Assembly (NCBI GenBank): GCA_964442745.1
Contig: CAYUAI010000102.1
Span: forward strand, 1-13,601
Origin: CAYUAI01 sp964442745
GTDB lineage: Bacteria > Pseudomonadota > Gammaproteobacteria > S012-40
Length of the DNA: 13,601 nt
Direction of reading: 5' to 3'
Part shown: positions 6,642 to 13,601 of the stretch, in pieces
Layout of the letters: the number at the start of each line of letters is the position of its first letter
Position numbering within the stretch: the stretch's first letter is position 1
Translations under genes and position numbers: made by a program
The notes under the pieces: generated by a model
Seen by the model: only the letters and a program-made list of their open reading frames with translations
Told to the model about the DNA's origin: nothing
Databases searched by the model: none

Positions 6642-8519
6642 ATGAGTGTAATACCAGAGAAAATTTTAAGTCAAACCGCCAAAATAAACGACGCCTCCAT
6701 TCAACCGTTTCCCAGCTCACAAAAAATTTATGTCACCGGTAGCCGCCCTGACATACAAGTGCCGATGCGCGAAATCACCTTATCAAACACGCCATCTGAA
6801 TTTAATAGCGAACCCAACCCACCGCTGACAGTTTACGACACCTCCGGCCCCTATACAGATCCAAACATTGCCATTGATGTGCGTAAGGGGTTACCCGAAA
6901 TCAGAAAACATTGGATTGAAGAACGTGCAGACAGCGAACCACTCAGTCGGTTAAGTTCAGACTTCGGCGAAAAGCAGGCCAGCAACCCCGCCCTCGATCA
7001 TTTACGGTTTGAGCATATACGCTTACCGCGACGTGCCAAATCCGGCCTGAATGTTAGCCAAATGCATTATGCTAAGCAGGGTATTATTACCCCGGAAATG
7101 GAATATGTTGCCATCCGCGAAAATATGCGTTTGGAATCACAACGCGAACTATTGGCGCAACAACATCCCGGCGAGTCCTGGGGAGCGGCCATACCAAAAA
7201 CCATCACGGCTGAGTTTGTCCGTTCAGAAATTGCCCGTGGACGCGCCATCATTCCGGCCAATATTAATCATACCGAATTGGAACCGATGATTATTGGTCG
7301 TAATTTTCTGGTTAAAATCAATGGCAATTTAGGTAATTCAGCGATCACCTCCTCCATTGAAGAAGAAGTCGACAAAATGACCTGGGGGATTCGTTGGGGC
7401 TCTGACACCATCATGGATTTATCCACCGGCAAAAACATTCATGAAACCCGCGAATGGATCATTCGTAACTCACCAGTCCCCATTGGTACCGTCCCCATTT
7501 ATCAAGCCCTAGAAAAAGTGGATGGCCGAGCGGAAGAACTCAACTGGGCTATTTTTCGCGACACCCTCATTGAACAAGCCGAACAAGGCGTTGATTATTT
7601 CACCATTCACGCTGGCGTTTTATTACGCTATGTCCCGTTAACCGCCAAGCGACTGACAGGTATTGTTTCCCGTGGCGGTTCCATTATGGCCAAATGGTGT
7701 CTAGCTCATCACCACGAAAATTTCCTCTACACCCATTTTGAAGAAATCTGTGAAATCATGAAAGCCTATGATGTCGCGTTTTCATTGGGCGACGGACTCC
7801 GCCCCGGCTCCATTGCCGATGCCAATGATGCCGCCCAATTTGGTGAACTCGAAACCCTCGGCGAATTAACTCAAATCGCCTGGCAACACGATGTACAAAC
7901 CATGATCGAAGGTCCAGGTCATGTGCCCATGCATATGATCAAAGAAAACATGGATAAACAATTATCCAGCTGTGGCGAAGCCCCGTTTTATACCCTGGGT
8001 CCATTAACCACCGACATTGCCCCCGGTTATGATCACATTACTTCGGGCATCGGCGCCGCCATGATTGGTTGGTTTGGCACCTCAATGTTATGTTATGTAA
8101 CCCCCAAGGAGCATTTAGGCTTACCCAATCGAGATGATGTGAAAGAAGGTATCATCACCTATAAAATCGCCGCCCATGCTGCCGATTTAGCCAAAGGTCA
8201 TCCCGGCGCACAAATCCGCGACAATGCCATGTCCAAAGCGCGTTTTGAATTTCGCTGGCAAGACCAATTTAATATCGGCCTCGATCCTGACCGGGCACGG
8301 GCCTATCATGATGAAACACTACCCAAAGATTCTGCCAAAGTTGCTCATTTTTGTTCCATGTGCGGACCTCACTTTTGCTCCATGAAAATCACCCAGGATG
8401 TGAGGGCCTATGCAGAACAACAAGGCATCAAAGATCACAAAATCGCCATCCAGAACGGAATGAATGAAAAAGCAACAGAATTTATCAAAAAAGGCAGTAA
8501 AATTTATCAAAAGGCCTAG
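6642..8519 (+). CDS. thiC: Phosphomethylpyrimidine synthase ThiC
   Basis: Radical-SAM enzyme of thiamine biosynthesis that rearranges aminoimidazole ribotide into hydroxymethylpyrimidine phosphate, releasing CO and formate. It is 625 residues, full length for the proteobacterial form (E. coli is about 631), with the N-terminal ThiC-associated domain (SRPDIQVPMREI, YDTSGPYTDP) before the catalytic barrel. The unusual C-terminal 4Fe-4S motif is intact: Cys571, Cys574 and Cys579 in CSMCGPHFC. Core landmarks such as IEGPGHVPMH and LGPLTTDIAPGYDHI are present. The ATG at 6642 follows an AGGACTAAGAG ribosome-binding stretch. It is transcribed alone behind the TPP riboswitch and ends about 70 bases before a strong terminator; no other thi gene is in the window. 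Confidence 0.98.
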   Translation: MSVIPEKILSQTAKINDASIQPFPSSQKIYVTGSRPDIQVPMREITLSNTPSEFNSEPNPPLTVYDTSGPYTDPNIAIDVRKGLPEIRKHWIEERADSEPLSRLSSDFGEKQASNPALDHLRFEHIRLPRRAKSGLNVSQMHYAKQGIITPEMEYVAIRENMRLESQRELLAQQHPGESWGAAIPKTITAEFVRSEIARGRAIIPANINHTELEPMIIGRNFLVKINGNLGNSAITSSIEEEVDKMTWGIRWGSDTIMDLSTGKNIHETREWIIRNSPVPIGTVPIYQALEKVDGRAEELNWAIFRDTLIEQAEQGVDYFTIHAGVLLRYVPLTAKRLTGIVSRGGSIMAKWCLAHHHENFLYTHFEEICEIMKAYDVAFSLGDGLRPGSIADANDAAQFGELETLGELTQIAWQHDVQTMIEGPGHVPMHMIKENMDKQLSSCGEAPFYTLGPLTTDIAPGYDHITSGIGAAMIGWFGTSMLCYVTPKEHLGLPNRDDVKEGIITYKIAAHAADLAKGHPGAQIRDNAMSKARFEFRWQDQFNIGLDPDRARAYHDETLPKDSAKVAHFCSMCGPHFCSMKITQDVRAYAEQQGIKDHKIAIQNGMNEKATEFIKKGSKIYQKA

Positions 8520-8587
8520 CATTTTTTTGTCGAGATATATTACAATGGTCGTGCTAGGAAAGAACCTAAGTTTTTACTATTGCTATG

Positions 8588-8613
8588 ACCCCTCCGTTTT
8601 GGAGGGGTTTTTT
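8588..8613 (+). terminator. Intrinsic terminator after thiC
   Basis: ACCCCTCC at 8588-8595 and GGAGGGGT at 8601-8608 form a perfect 8-base stem with loop GTTTT, followed directly by a T-run to 8613. A weaker hairpin, TAGG/CCTA at 8555-8568, followed by GTTTTT, precedes it and may be a poor tandem copy. It separates thiC from the CFI-box gene. Confidence 0.93.
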
Positions 8614-8671
8614 AATGCCTACCCCATCTCTCATACATCCTGCCATCGCTTCTACCTTACATATAAAATAG

Positions 8672-8677
8672 TATAAT
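8672..8677 (+). promoter_or_regulatory. Candidate -10 element for the CFI-box/barrel unit
   Basis: A perfect TATAAT at 8672-8677 lies 32 bases before the next ATG, downstream of the thiC terminator and inside an A+T-rich stretch. No good -35 hexamer is visible. Its position is right for an independent promoter of the following two genes. Confidence 0.4.
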
Positions 8678-8709
8678 AATCGCCATCAGACAAAAATAAC
8701 TCGTTAGAT

Positions 8710-10560
8710 ATGACTCTCATCAATCGTATGCTAGATAACATCCGTCCTATTATTTTATTCATCGCCCTACTCAGCGTTAGCTTAGAGACAACCGCCATTG
8801 ATCGAAATGTACCTGATGACTACGACACCATCCAAGACGCCATCAATCAAAGTGATGCCGGTGACACGGTTGTCATTGCCCCTGACACCTACCAAGAAAA
8901 TATAACACTCAACGTCGATATCACTTTACGCGGCAAAGAGACGGCTCGTACCATTATTGAAGCTGATGATAACAGCCGCCCCACAATAACGATTAATAAC
9001 ACCAATGCCACGATTCAAAACCTGACGTTTATTGGGCGCCCGATTGCCATCGAAGTCAACGACGCCGGAGCCATCACCATTAGTAATAATGTTTTCGATG
9101 TCGGCAATGATGGCACTGGCATTTCATTAGTTGGCAACCAAAGCAACGTTGACATCATTAATAATACATTTTATGACAACAAAATCGCCATCAGTGGCAA
9201 CCTAGATTTTAGCCAGGTGGAAAATAATATCTTCTCGAAAAACGAAGAGGTGGTTAGCTCAACCAACAACGACGACAATATCAACAACAACTGTTATTTT
9301 GAAAATGACGACAATGGCCCTACCGGCAAGGCATCCGTGCTCAATGAAGATCCTTTGTTTGTTAACACCAGCGGTGAGGCTGGCAAACGCGACTTTCATC
9401 TGCGCGACGGCAGTCCGTGCATCGATGCCGGTCAAGGGTTCGACAAAATTGAAACCGATAATATAGCCGACGCGGGCGCTTATGGCGGTGAACAACAAGA
9501 TGACATTCCCTTCCCCGTCAAAGACGTCAGCGTATCCATCACCCCACAAGAGGACAAGGGCTATACCGCCACCATTACCTGGTCGGCTAATAACGCCTAT
9601 CGCGTCTCAAATAACGACGGTGACGCCGGAGGGTATTTTTTATACTATGCGATTGACAACAACACCGATCTGAATGGCATGCAGGCGAAATCACCCAACG
9701 ACACCCTATTAGCCTCCCCCATCGACGTAAATGACGTGCAAACATTCACCTTAGCCGGATTAATACCCGATACCAACGATCTGCCAGCCCCACAAATTTC
9801 AACTATCACAACACGCGATCAAGCCATTGAAATTAGCTGGTCAACGGTCGACAAAGCCAACAGCTACCAGCTTCATTATGGCATCGAGAGCACCGATGAA
9901 AAACAACTCAGCATTGATAACCAAACTCGCGCTACCCTCACCGATTTACAAAATGATCAGTCTTATAAATTTGCGGTCACCGCCTCAAGACAATCTCAGC
10001 TTTTTGTCGCTTTAACAGCCTATAATAAATCCCCCCAAGACTCACCCGGCCAAGAAAGCGCCCGCTCGTCAGTGCAAAGTGTCAAACTTGGCGACCCACA
10101 AAGCAGCCCAAAATCAGCCGAAGAATCGTTTATTGTGGAACCTATTATTGCCTACCCGATACTACCTGATGAAGGATGTTTTATCGCCACCGCCGCGTTT
10201 GGTTATTACTCAGCCCCTCAAGTCCAAATTCTGCGAGACTGGCGGGACCGCCGTCTGTTAACCACCGACATGGGAACCTCTATCGTGCAGTGGTATTATC
10301 AGCACAGCCCTCCGATGGCAGATTATATTCACCACCATACCACCGCTAAAATCGTGACTCGACTGGCCTTGTATCCACTCATTCAATTTGCCACCCTCGT
10401 CACGGCAGACCATTTTCACCAACAATTGGCGGCGTTATTTCAGCTTATGATGTTACTTATCGGTGGTTTGATTGGCTGGCAATGGCTATCTCGCCTAGTG
10501 CACCTGACAAAACAGGCAATCCACAAAATTCAATCAAAATCCACCTCTCATGCGTATTAA
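8710..10560 (+). CDS. CFI-box-CTERM protein: beta-helix, FnIII-like domains, membrane tail
   Basis: Predicted exported, membrane-anchored surface protein of 616 residues; function unknown. Residues 1-30 are a signal peptide or anchor (IRPIILFIALLSVSLETTA). Residues about 32-258 form a right-handed parallel beta-helix: DDYDTIQDAINQ, GDTVVIAPDTYQENI, repeated ISNNVF/IINNTF turns, and a closing SPCIDAG...ADAGAYGG. Two fibronectin-III-like domains follow at about 265-357 and 360-464 (IEISWSTVDKANSYQLHYG in the second). After a Ser/Pro-rich linker comes the C-terminal CFI-box, CFIATAAFG at 490-498, with LRDWRDRRLL and WYYQHSPPMADYI, then two hydrophobic segments at about 546-566 and 573-594 and a basic tail. 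This tail matches the CFI-box-CTERM domain that I know from family annotation, found at the end of otherwise unrelated surface proteins. Its stop overlaps the start of the next gene, so the two are probably translationally coupled. No strong ribosome binding site precedes ATG 8710. Confidence 0.82.
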   Translation: MTLINRMLDNIRPIILFIALLSVSLETTAIDRNVPDDYDTIQDAINQSDAGDTVVIAPDTYQENITLNVDITLRGKETARTIIEADDNSRPTITINNTNATIQNLTFIGRPIAIEVNDAGAITISNNVFDVGNDGTGISLVGNQSNVDIINNTFYDNKIAISGNLDFSQVENNIFSKNEEVVSSTNNDDNINNNCYFENDDNGPTGKASVLNEDPLFVNTSGEAGKRDFHLRDGSPCIDAGQGFDKIETDNIADAGAYGGEQQDDIPFPVKDVSVSITPQEDKGYTATITWSANNAYRVSNNDGDAGGYFLYYAIDNNTDLNGMQAKSPNDTLLASPIDVNDVQTFTLAGLIPDTNDLPAPQISTITTRDQAIEISWSTVDKANSYQLHYGIESTDEKQLSIDNQTRATLTDLQNDQSYKFAVTASRQSQLFVALTAYNKSPQDSPGQESARSSVQSVKLGDPQSSPKSAEESFIVEPIIAYPILPDEGCFIATAAFGYYSAPQVQILRDWRDRRLLTTDMGTSIVQWYYQHSPPMADYIHHHTTAKIVTRLALYPLIQFATLVTADHFHQQLAALFQLMMLLIGGLIGWQWLSRLVHLTKQAIHKIQSKSTSHAY

Positions 10561-11287
10561 AGCCAGGCTTTTGTTGCTAGTCATGATGACAACCCATCTT
10601 TACCGAAAAAATGAAATAATCAAACCAGACCGTCAAGCCAGCCGTCCGACCTTGATTTATTTCATACTCAGTATATTACTGGCAATCAGTCTTTGCCATC
10701 AAACACTCGCTAGCGACTCACCGACCTCTCCCCATTGGTCGCTAGAATTGAAACTCGGCACCTTCGAACCCGCCCCTGACGACTGGGAACGTTTTTATGG
10801 TGACAAACGGATCACCATCGGTGGCGGTGCCCTGGCTTATAAAGTTTTCCGAACATTAGAAATCGGCCTGGAAGCCCAATATGTTTGGGATCGCGGCACC
10901 GGCCAACTCATCCAAAACCAACAACAAGGGGGGCGTGTCACCTACCAGGCTTACCCACTCGGACTTTACGCTGTCTTCCGTCTAATTTTTCACGAAAACC
11001 AATGGCTGGTTCCCTATGTTGGCGGCGGGGCTAGCCGTATTTATTATGAACAATCCATCAGCGGCCAAAATTCGATCAAAGGGGCCGTGGACGGCTATTA
11101 TCTCAAAGGTGGATTACAACTCTTATTAGATCGATTTGAAATCAGCCGAGCATCAATAGTCGCCCACGAATTTGGCGTGGATAACAGCTATTTCTTTTTA
11201 GAAATCCAATCCATCACGGCTGAAGAAAATTCAACCACAGATCTGGGCGGACAACTTATTTTAGGTGGTTTTTTGTTCGAATTCTAG
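10550..11287 (+). CDS. Predicted outer membrane beta-barrel protein
   Basis: Protein of up to 245 residues with the profile of a small outer membrane barrel. A signal peptide core at about 34-52 (LIYFILSILLAISLCHQTLA) is followed by amphipathic strands: WSLELKLGTFEPA, ITIGGGALAYKVF, LEIGLEAQYVW, YPLGLYAVFRLIF, WLVPYVGGGASRIYY, GYYLKGGLQLLL. It ends in LILGGFLFEF, an aromatic-terminated last strand as recognised by the BAM machinery. The ATG at 10550 overlaps the upstream CFI-box gene by 11 bases, suggesting coupling, but it gives a 30-residue leader before the hydrophobic core. ATG 10583 or 10586 gives a more normal signal peptide. No ribosome binding site decides between them. It may be the outer membrane partner of the CFI-box protein; that is inference from gene order only. 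No enzyme motif is visible. Confidence 0.8.
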   Translation: MRIKARLLLLVMMTTHLYRKNEIIKPDRQASRPTLIYFILSILLAISLCHQTLASDSPTSPHWSLELKLGTFEPAPDDWERFYGDKRITIGGGALAYKVFRTLEIGLEAQYVWDRGTGQLIQNQQQGGRVTYQAYPLGLYAVFRLIFHENQWLVPYVGGGASRIYYEQSISGQNSIKGAVDGYYLKGGLQLLLDRFEISRASIVAHEFGVDNSYFFLEIQSITAEENSTTDLGGQLILGGFLFEF

Positions 11288-11296
11288 CGACGCCGC

Positions 11297-12109
11297 TCAA
11301 TATCTCAGCCTATACCACCACTGACCCACCCATTCATGAAGCGCGTGATAACTCGCTAAAAATGCTCGCGCATTGGGCAAAAAATTTATCAACGCCCAAC
11401 CGTCACCAGCATAACGAGTTCCCTCAAAAGACGTCGGTGCCGGAGTCACCTGCAAATTTTGTTGTTCAAATAAACGAACCGCCCGTGCCATATGCCAGGC
11501 ATGGGTCACCAGTAAAATATGATTAATGTTTTCCTGGTGTAAAATTTTTGCCGCCAGCTGGGCGTTTTCGGCGGTATTTCGACTGTTATTTTCTTGCCAT
11601 TTGACAGCCACTGACCATTCATTTTCCATGACGGAAGCCATCAACTCAGCCTCGACAATGCCTCGCTGCAAAGGATCACCACCGGTCAACAAAACCGGCA
11701 GCCCGGTTTTTCGATGTAAATACGCTCCATAACGCATACGCACCAGACTATAATCAGCCACCGACCGCACCCCACCATACTCGGGTGCATTTCTGCCACC
11801 ACCCGCTAACACGACAATCGCTTGCGCCTGGCTATTGGCAATGTCTCTGTCAGATAAGGCAGGATAATTTTCCAGCAAATCCATCAAGAGACCTGACACC
11901 GCCCAGGTGGACAACAAATACCAAACACCCCCGACAAAGCTCACCAATATCATCAATGAATTAACATTTTTACGCCACCAGATTAATCCCAGAAACAACA
12001 AAAATAACAAGCCACCAGGCGGCAAAATCAATGCCTTAATCACGTATATCAATTGAATATCCAAAATTAAAATTACCCTTGTTATAACCAACATTGAGCA
12101 GCCTATCAT
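11297..12109 (-). CDS. ElyC/SanA/YdcF-family (DUF218) membrane protein
   Basis: Inner-membrane protein of 270 residues with two hydrophobic segments near the N-terminus (about 17-45 and 50-72) and a periplasmic DUF218 domain. The domain motifs are AIVVLAGGG at about 97-105, PVLLTGGDP at 138-146, SRNTAENA, and LLVTHAWHMARAVRLF. In E. coli the relatives ElyC and SanA act in envelope integrity, ElyC being tied to lipid-carrier and peptidoglycan metabolism at low temperature. The biochemical reaction of the domain is not settled. The layout, two N-terminal spans then the domain, matches ElyC better than YdcF. ATG 12109 has a good AAGGA ribosome binding site five bases upstream. It converges on the barrel gene with only nine bases between stops. 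A long hairpin lies in its leader. Confidence 0.9.
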   Translation of the reverse strand: MIGCSMLVITRVILILDIQLIYVIKALILPPGGLLFLLFLGLIWWRKNVNSLMILVSFVGGVWYLLSTWAVSGLLMDLLENYPALSDRDIANSQAQAIVVLAGGGRNAPEYGGVRSVADYSLVRMRYGAYLHRKTGLPVLLTGGDPLQRGIVEAELMASVMENEWSVAVKWQENNSRNTAENAQLAAKILHQENINHILLVTHAWHMARAVRLFEQQNLQVTPAPTSFEGTRYAGDGWALINFLPNARAFLASYHALHEWVGQWWYRLRY

Positions 12110-12132
12110 TTGATCCTTGATTCCACAGAATT

Positions 12133-12178
12133 TTTTCTGTCAGTCGGCAATACGGCAAGTATTGCCGACTTCAGAAAA
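12133..12178. repeat. Long hairpin in the elyC-like leader
   Basis: A perfect 12-base inverted repeat, AGTCGGCAATAC at 12142-12153 and GTATTGCCGACT at 12159-12170, with a 5-base loop. Past a small internal loop the arms continue as TTTTCTG (12133-12139) and CAGAAAA (12172-12178). TTCTG at 12135-12139 can instead pair with CAGAA at 12126-12130, so two folds exclude each other. Neither strand has a T-run directly after the stem. It begins a few bases upstream of the elyC-like ribosome binding site. Confidence 0.75.
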
Positions 12179-12653
12179 CCCCCGGTGAAATCAATTCTCA
12201 TCGCGATTTTCAAGCGCTAGGCTGCCCAATGTCGGCGGTAAAACTCGATGATCACATTTTTTCTTCTTGACAATAGTTCGCTAATTATACTCAGTCAAAT
12301 GGCAACTAAGCGACTGCTTTATGTATTAGCGATAATGTCGATTCTAAACACCCCGCCTCTCTCTCCACCATGCGCTTACTCGAAAGACTCAGTGAAAAAC
12401 CAATTGGCCTCCATCTGCTGGACAAGTCACTAGAGCTGTTAGACAGAATGATCGCTGGCTAGCAATTCCTAGATAGTGCTTAACAAACTGCCTATCTTCA
12501 CTCGGCTTCCCATGGCATACGCGGGTTGTTTGTTTTCCACTTGGGCCAGTAGCTACGGATTAAATCACAGGCAATGGTAAGGAATGGCCATGGAATGACT
12601 TCCCTGCTTTTCGCTTAGATTTGGTTTGTATTTGTTCGTTCTGATTGAGAAAG
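12179..12653. other. Gene-poor stretch right of the elyC-like gene
   Basis: No gene is supported here. Two short overlapping frames exist: one giving a 44-residue product with a hydrophobic start from ATG 12299, and one giving 30 residues from ATG 12370 (ending LLDRMIAG). Neither has a ribosome binding site or a recognisable domain. No intron 5' consensus (GTGCG or GTGTG) was found on the plus strand in this stretch. It may be decayed sequence. Confidence 0.4.
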
Positions 12654-12689
12654 AACACCGCTCTAGCCGGGCTAAAGTGAGTGTTTTTT
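12654..12689 (+). terminator. Intrinsic terminator-like hairpin upstream of the intron remnant
   Basis: AACAC (12654-12658) pairs with GTGTT (12681-12685), and the inner arms CGCTCTAGC and GCTAAAGTG pair with one mismatch and one bulge around a CGG loop. A run of six T bases ends at 12689. No gene reading into it is recognised. Class C group II introns are known to insert just after such terminators, which makes its place before the intron remnant notable. Confidence 0.65.
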
Positions 12690-12938
12690 GATTGCCTGCA
12701 GGGAAATAGGCAAGGGGCGTGAGCAGAAGCGGAAGCTTTGAAAAACGGGCACCAAAAGTAGGCGCTTTAGCCGAAGACAGGCCAAAGATAAGAGGCCAAA
12801 ATGGGAAGTTAAGGAAGAGGATGTCTAACTTGGTTGCAATGTACTCTCTGTCCAGAGAAATCGGTGTTAACCAGCGCTTAACACAATACCCAGCCTTAAA
12901 TGAAAATTCAACGTGAATTTTGTTTAACGATTATTTTC
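12690..12938 (+). ncRNA. Run of small hairpins leading into the group II intron end
   Basis: Non-coding stretch with a series of short plus-strand hairpins: TTGCCT/AGGCAA (12692-12714), AAGC-GGAA-GCTT with a GNRA loop (12727-12738), TCTCT/AGAGA (12845-12858), GTGTTAA/TTAACAC (12864-12884) and AAAATTCA/TGAATTTT with a 3-base loop (12903-12921). The order, immediately before domain V, suggests remains of intron domains I-IV without an open reading frame. It is too short for a full intron core and lacks a recognisable GTGYG 5' end. An open frame across 12719-12916 has no reverse transcriptase motif. Confidence 0.35.
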
Positions 12939-13010
12939 GAACTGCCCAGTGCGGACCCGCATGCTGGGTGGTGTGGGAGCTGAGGGAGAAACACTCTCGG
13001 CTACCCGATT
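12939..13010 (+). ncRNA. Group II intron 3' end (domains V and VI)
   Basis: Domain V spans about 12939-12973. AACTGCCCAG pairs with CTGGGTGGT, an upper stem TGCG/CGCA is capped by a GACC loop, and a two-base TG bulge lies on the 3' side at 12962-12963, as in the bacterial class C type. The catalytic-triad position reads TGC instead of the usual CGC or AGC. Domain VI spans about 12975-13006: GGG pairs with CCC, AGCTGAGGG pairs with the CTCTCGGCT side, and a single bulged A at 13003 sits where the branch-point adenosine belongs. It ends ACCCGAT, with an AY 3' terminus at 13008-13009. No intron-encoded reverse transcriptase lies upstream, so this is a truncated or ORF-less copy. Confidence 0.82.
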
Positions 13011-13014
13011 ATGT

Positions 13015-13542
13015 TTAAATATCATCTATTATTTCTATCAGATCTGTATCACCAAAATCGATATGACACTGAGATAGCAAGGTTGTTACCTGACCTCTAT
13101 GATGCGTTTGATGAAGGAATAAATGGCAGATTAAACTAGAAAGTGGTTTTTTAAATAGCTCGCCTTTCATGTTTCTATAAGAAATTTGATCATTTATGTT
13201 TTTCTCTGGTATAAAATTAATCCATTGAATAATAATGTTGTCTATATTCTCCCTTTCTTTTTTTAACCTACTTAAGTCCTTGAATAAAATTGAGTCTAGT
13301 GATTTTAGCTTTTCTAAACCGGCAATATAGGATAAGGAATTCCTGCCAGACAAATGCGTACAAAACCTCTGTAGCCAGACTATATCTCCCACTATTATAT
13401 GGTTGAGAGTGCCCAATATTGACTTAAAAAAAGCTCCCATATCGTCTTGGACTTGTTCATCCGTCAATTTGCTAACGGCATCATATTGCCGCTGATTCAT
13501 TAACTGGTTATATCTGCCTAACAAACTAAATTGAGTTAACAT
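13015..13542 (-). CDS. DinB-family metal-binding protein
   Basis: Four-helix-bundle DinB/YfiT-superfamily protein of 175 residues, cytosolic. The metal-binding histidine triad is complete: His48 in TLNHIIVGDIVWLQRF, and His144 and His148 in LFLHQTHHRGQVTTLL. The C-terminus (IDFGDTDLIEII) matches the normal family end, so the gene is intact despite the intron remnant ending about five bases past its stop. Members are thiol-dependent or metal-dependent enzymes or stress proteins; the substrate here is not predictable. I chose ATG 13542 because homologues begin MLTQFxLLxRYN. An upstream ATG at 13572 would add ten residues, and neither start has a well-placed ribosome binding site. The gene is visibly more A+T-rich than the rest of the window, which could mean recent acquisition. 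Confidence 0.88.
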   Translation of the reverse strand: MLTQFSLLGRYNQLMNQRQYDAVSKLTDEQVQDDMGAFFKSILGTLNHIIVGDIVWLQRFCTHLSGRNSLSYIAGLEKLKSLDSILFKDLSRLKKERENIDNIIIQWINFIPEKNINDQISYRNMKGELFKKPLSSLICHLFLHQTHHRGQVTTLLSQCHIDFGDTDLIEIIDDI

Positions 13543-13601
13543 GATTACTCTGATGCTTCCCTTTTTAAACATCTCACGGTAGGAGTCTCTGTTACCAAAA
13601 A

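Noticed and set aside
12142..12170. The long elyC-leader hairpin as an intrinsic terminator
   Set aside because: No T-run follows the stem directly on either strand; the T-run on the plus strand precedes it.
12299..12433. A 44-codon frame with a hydrophobic start (MATKRLLYVLAIM)
   Set aside because: There is no ribosome binding site, no downstream domain, and an overlapping frame of similar quality; chance is likely.
12719..12916. An open reading frame of 65 codons across the hairpin run
   Set aside because: It has no recognisable domain or reverse transcriptase motif, and the stretch is better explained as structured non-coding sequence leading to intron domain V.
12654..13010. An integron attC or cassette context for the intron, as seen for some class C introns
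   Set aside because: No integrase gene, no attC core sites and no cassette-like gene order are visible in the window.

Overview
The window looks like a chromosomal segment of a gammaproteobacterium of moderate G+C content. The evidence is gene content and order: a pcm-like gene, a rhodanese gene and a tolC-type gene in one direction, next to a divergent thiC under a TPP riboswitch, plus gltX, a DedA/LssY-type membrane protein and an ElyC/YdcF-type protein. I cannot name the genus.

Left part (1-6207), all on the minus strand. Reading leftward from the divergent promoter region: pcm-like methyltransferase, small rhodanese, a gene-free stretch of about 445 bases, a TolC-family outer membrane protein, a DedA protein fused to an LssY-type C-terminal domain, and gltX. 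pcm and the rhodanese are close enough to share a transcript. tolC appears to have its own promoter and a long leader.

Middle (6208-11287), plus strand. A TPP riboswitch leads into thiC, which ends at a strong intrinsic terminator. A separate two-gene unit follows: a 616-residue secreted or membrane-anchored protein with a beta-helix, two fibronectin-III-like domains and a C-terminal 'CFI-box' (CFIATAAFG) domain, overlapping a small predicted outer membrane beta-barrel gene. This pair is the least understood coding part of the window and the best candidate for an undescribed envelope system.

Right part (11297-13601). A minus-strand ElyC/YdcF (DUF218) protein converges on the barrel gene with a 9-base gap. 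A gene-poor stretch of about 900 bases follows. It holds a long hairpin just upstream of the elyC-like gene, an intrinsic terminator, a run of small hairpins, and the clear 3' end (domains V and VI) of a group II intron with no reverse transcriptase. The intron end lies a few bases from the stop codon of a DinB-family gene that is visibly more A+T-rich than the rest of the window and is complete at the right edge.

All product names rest on motif recognition by eye. No database search was possible.
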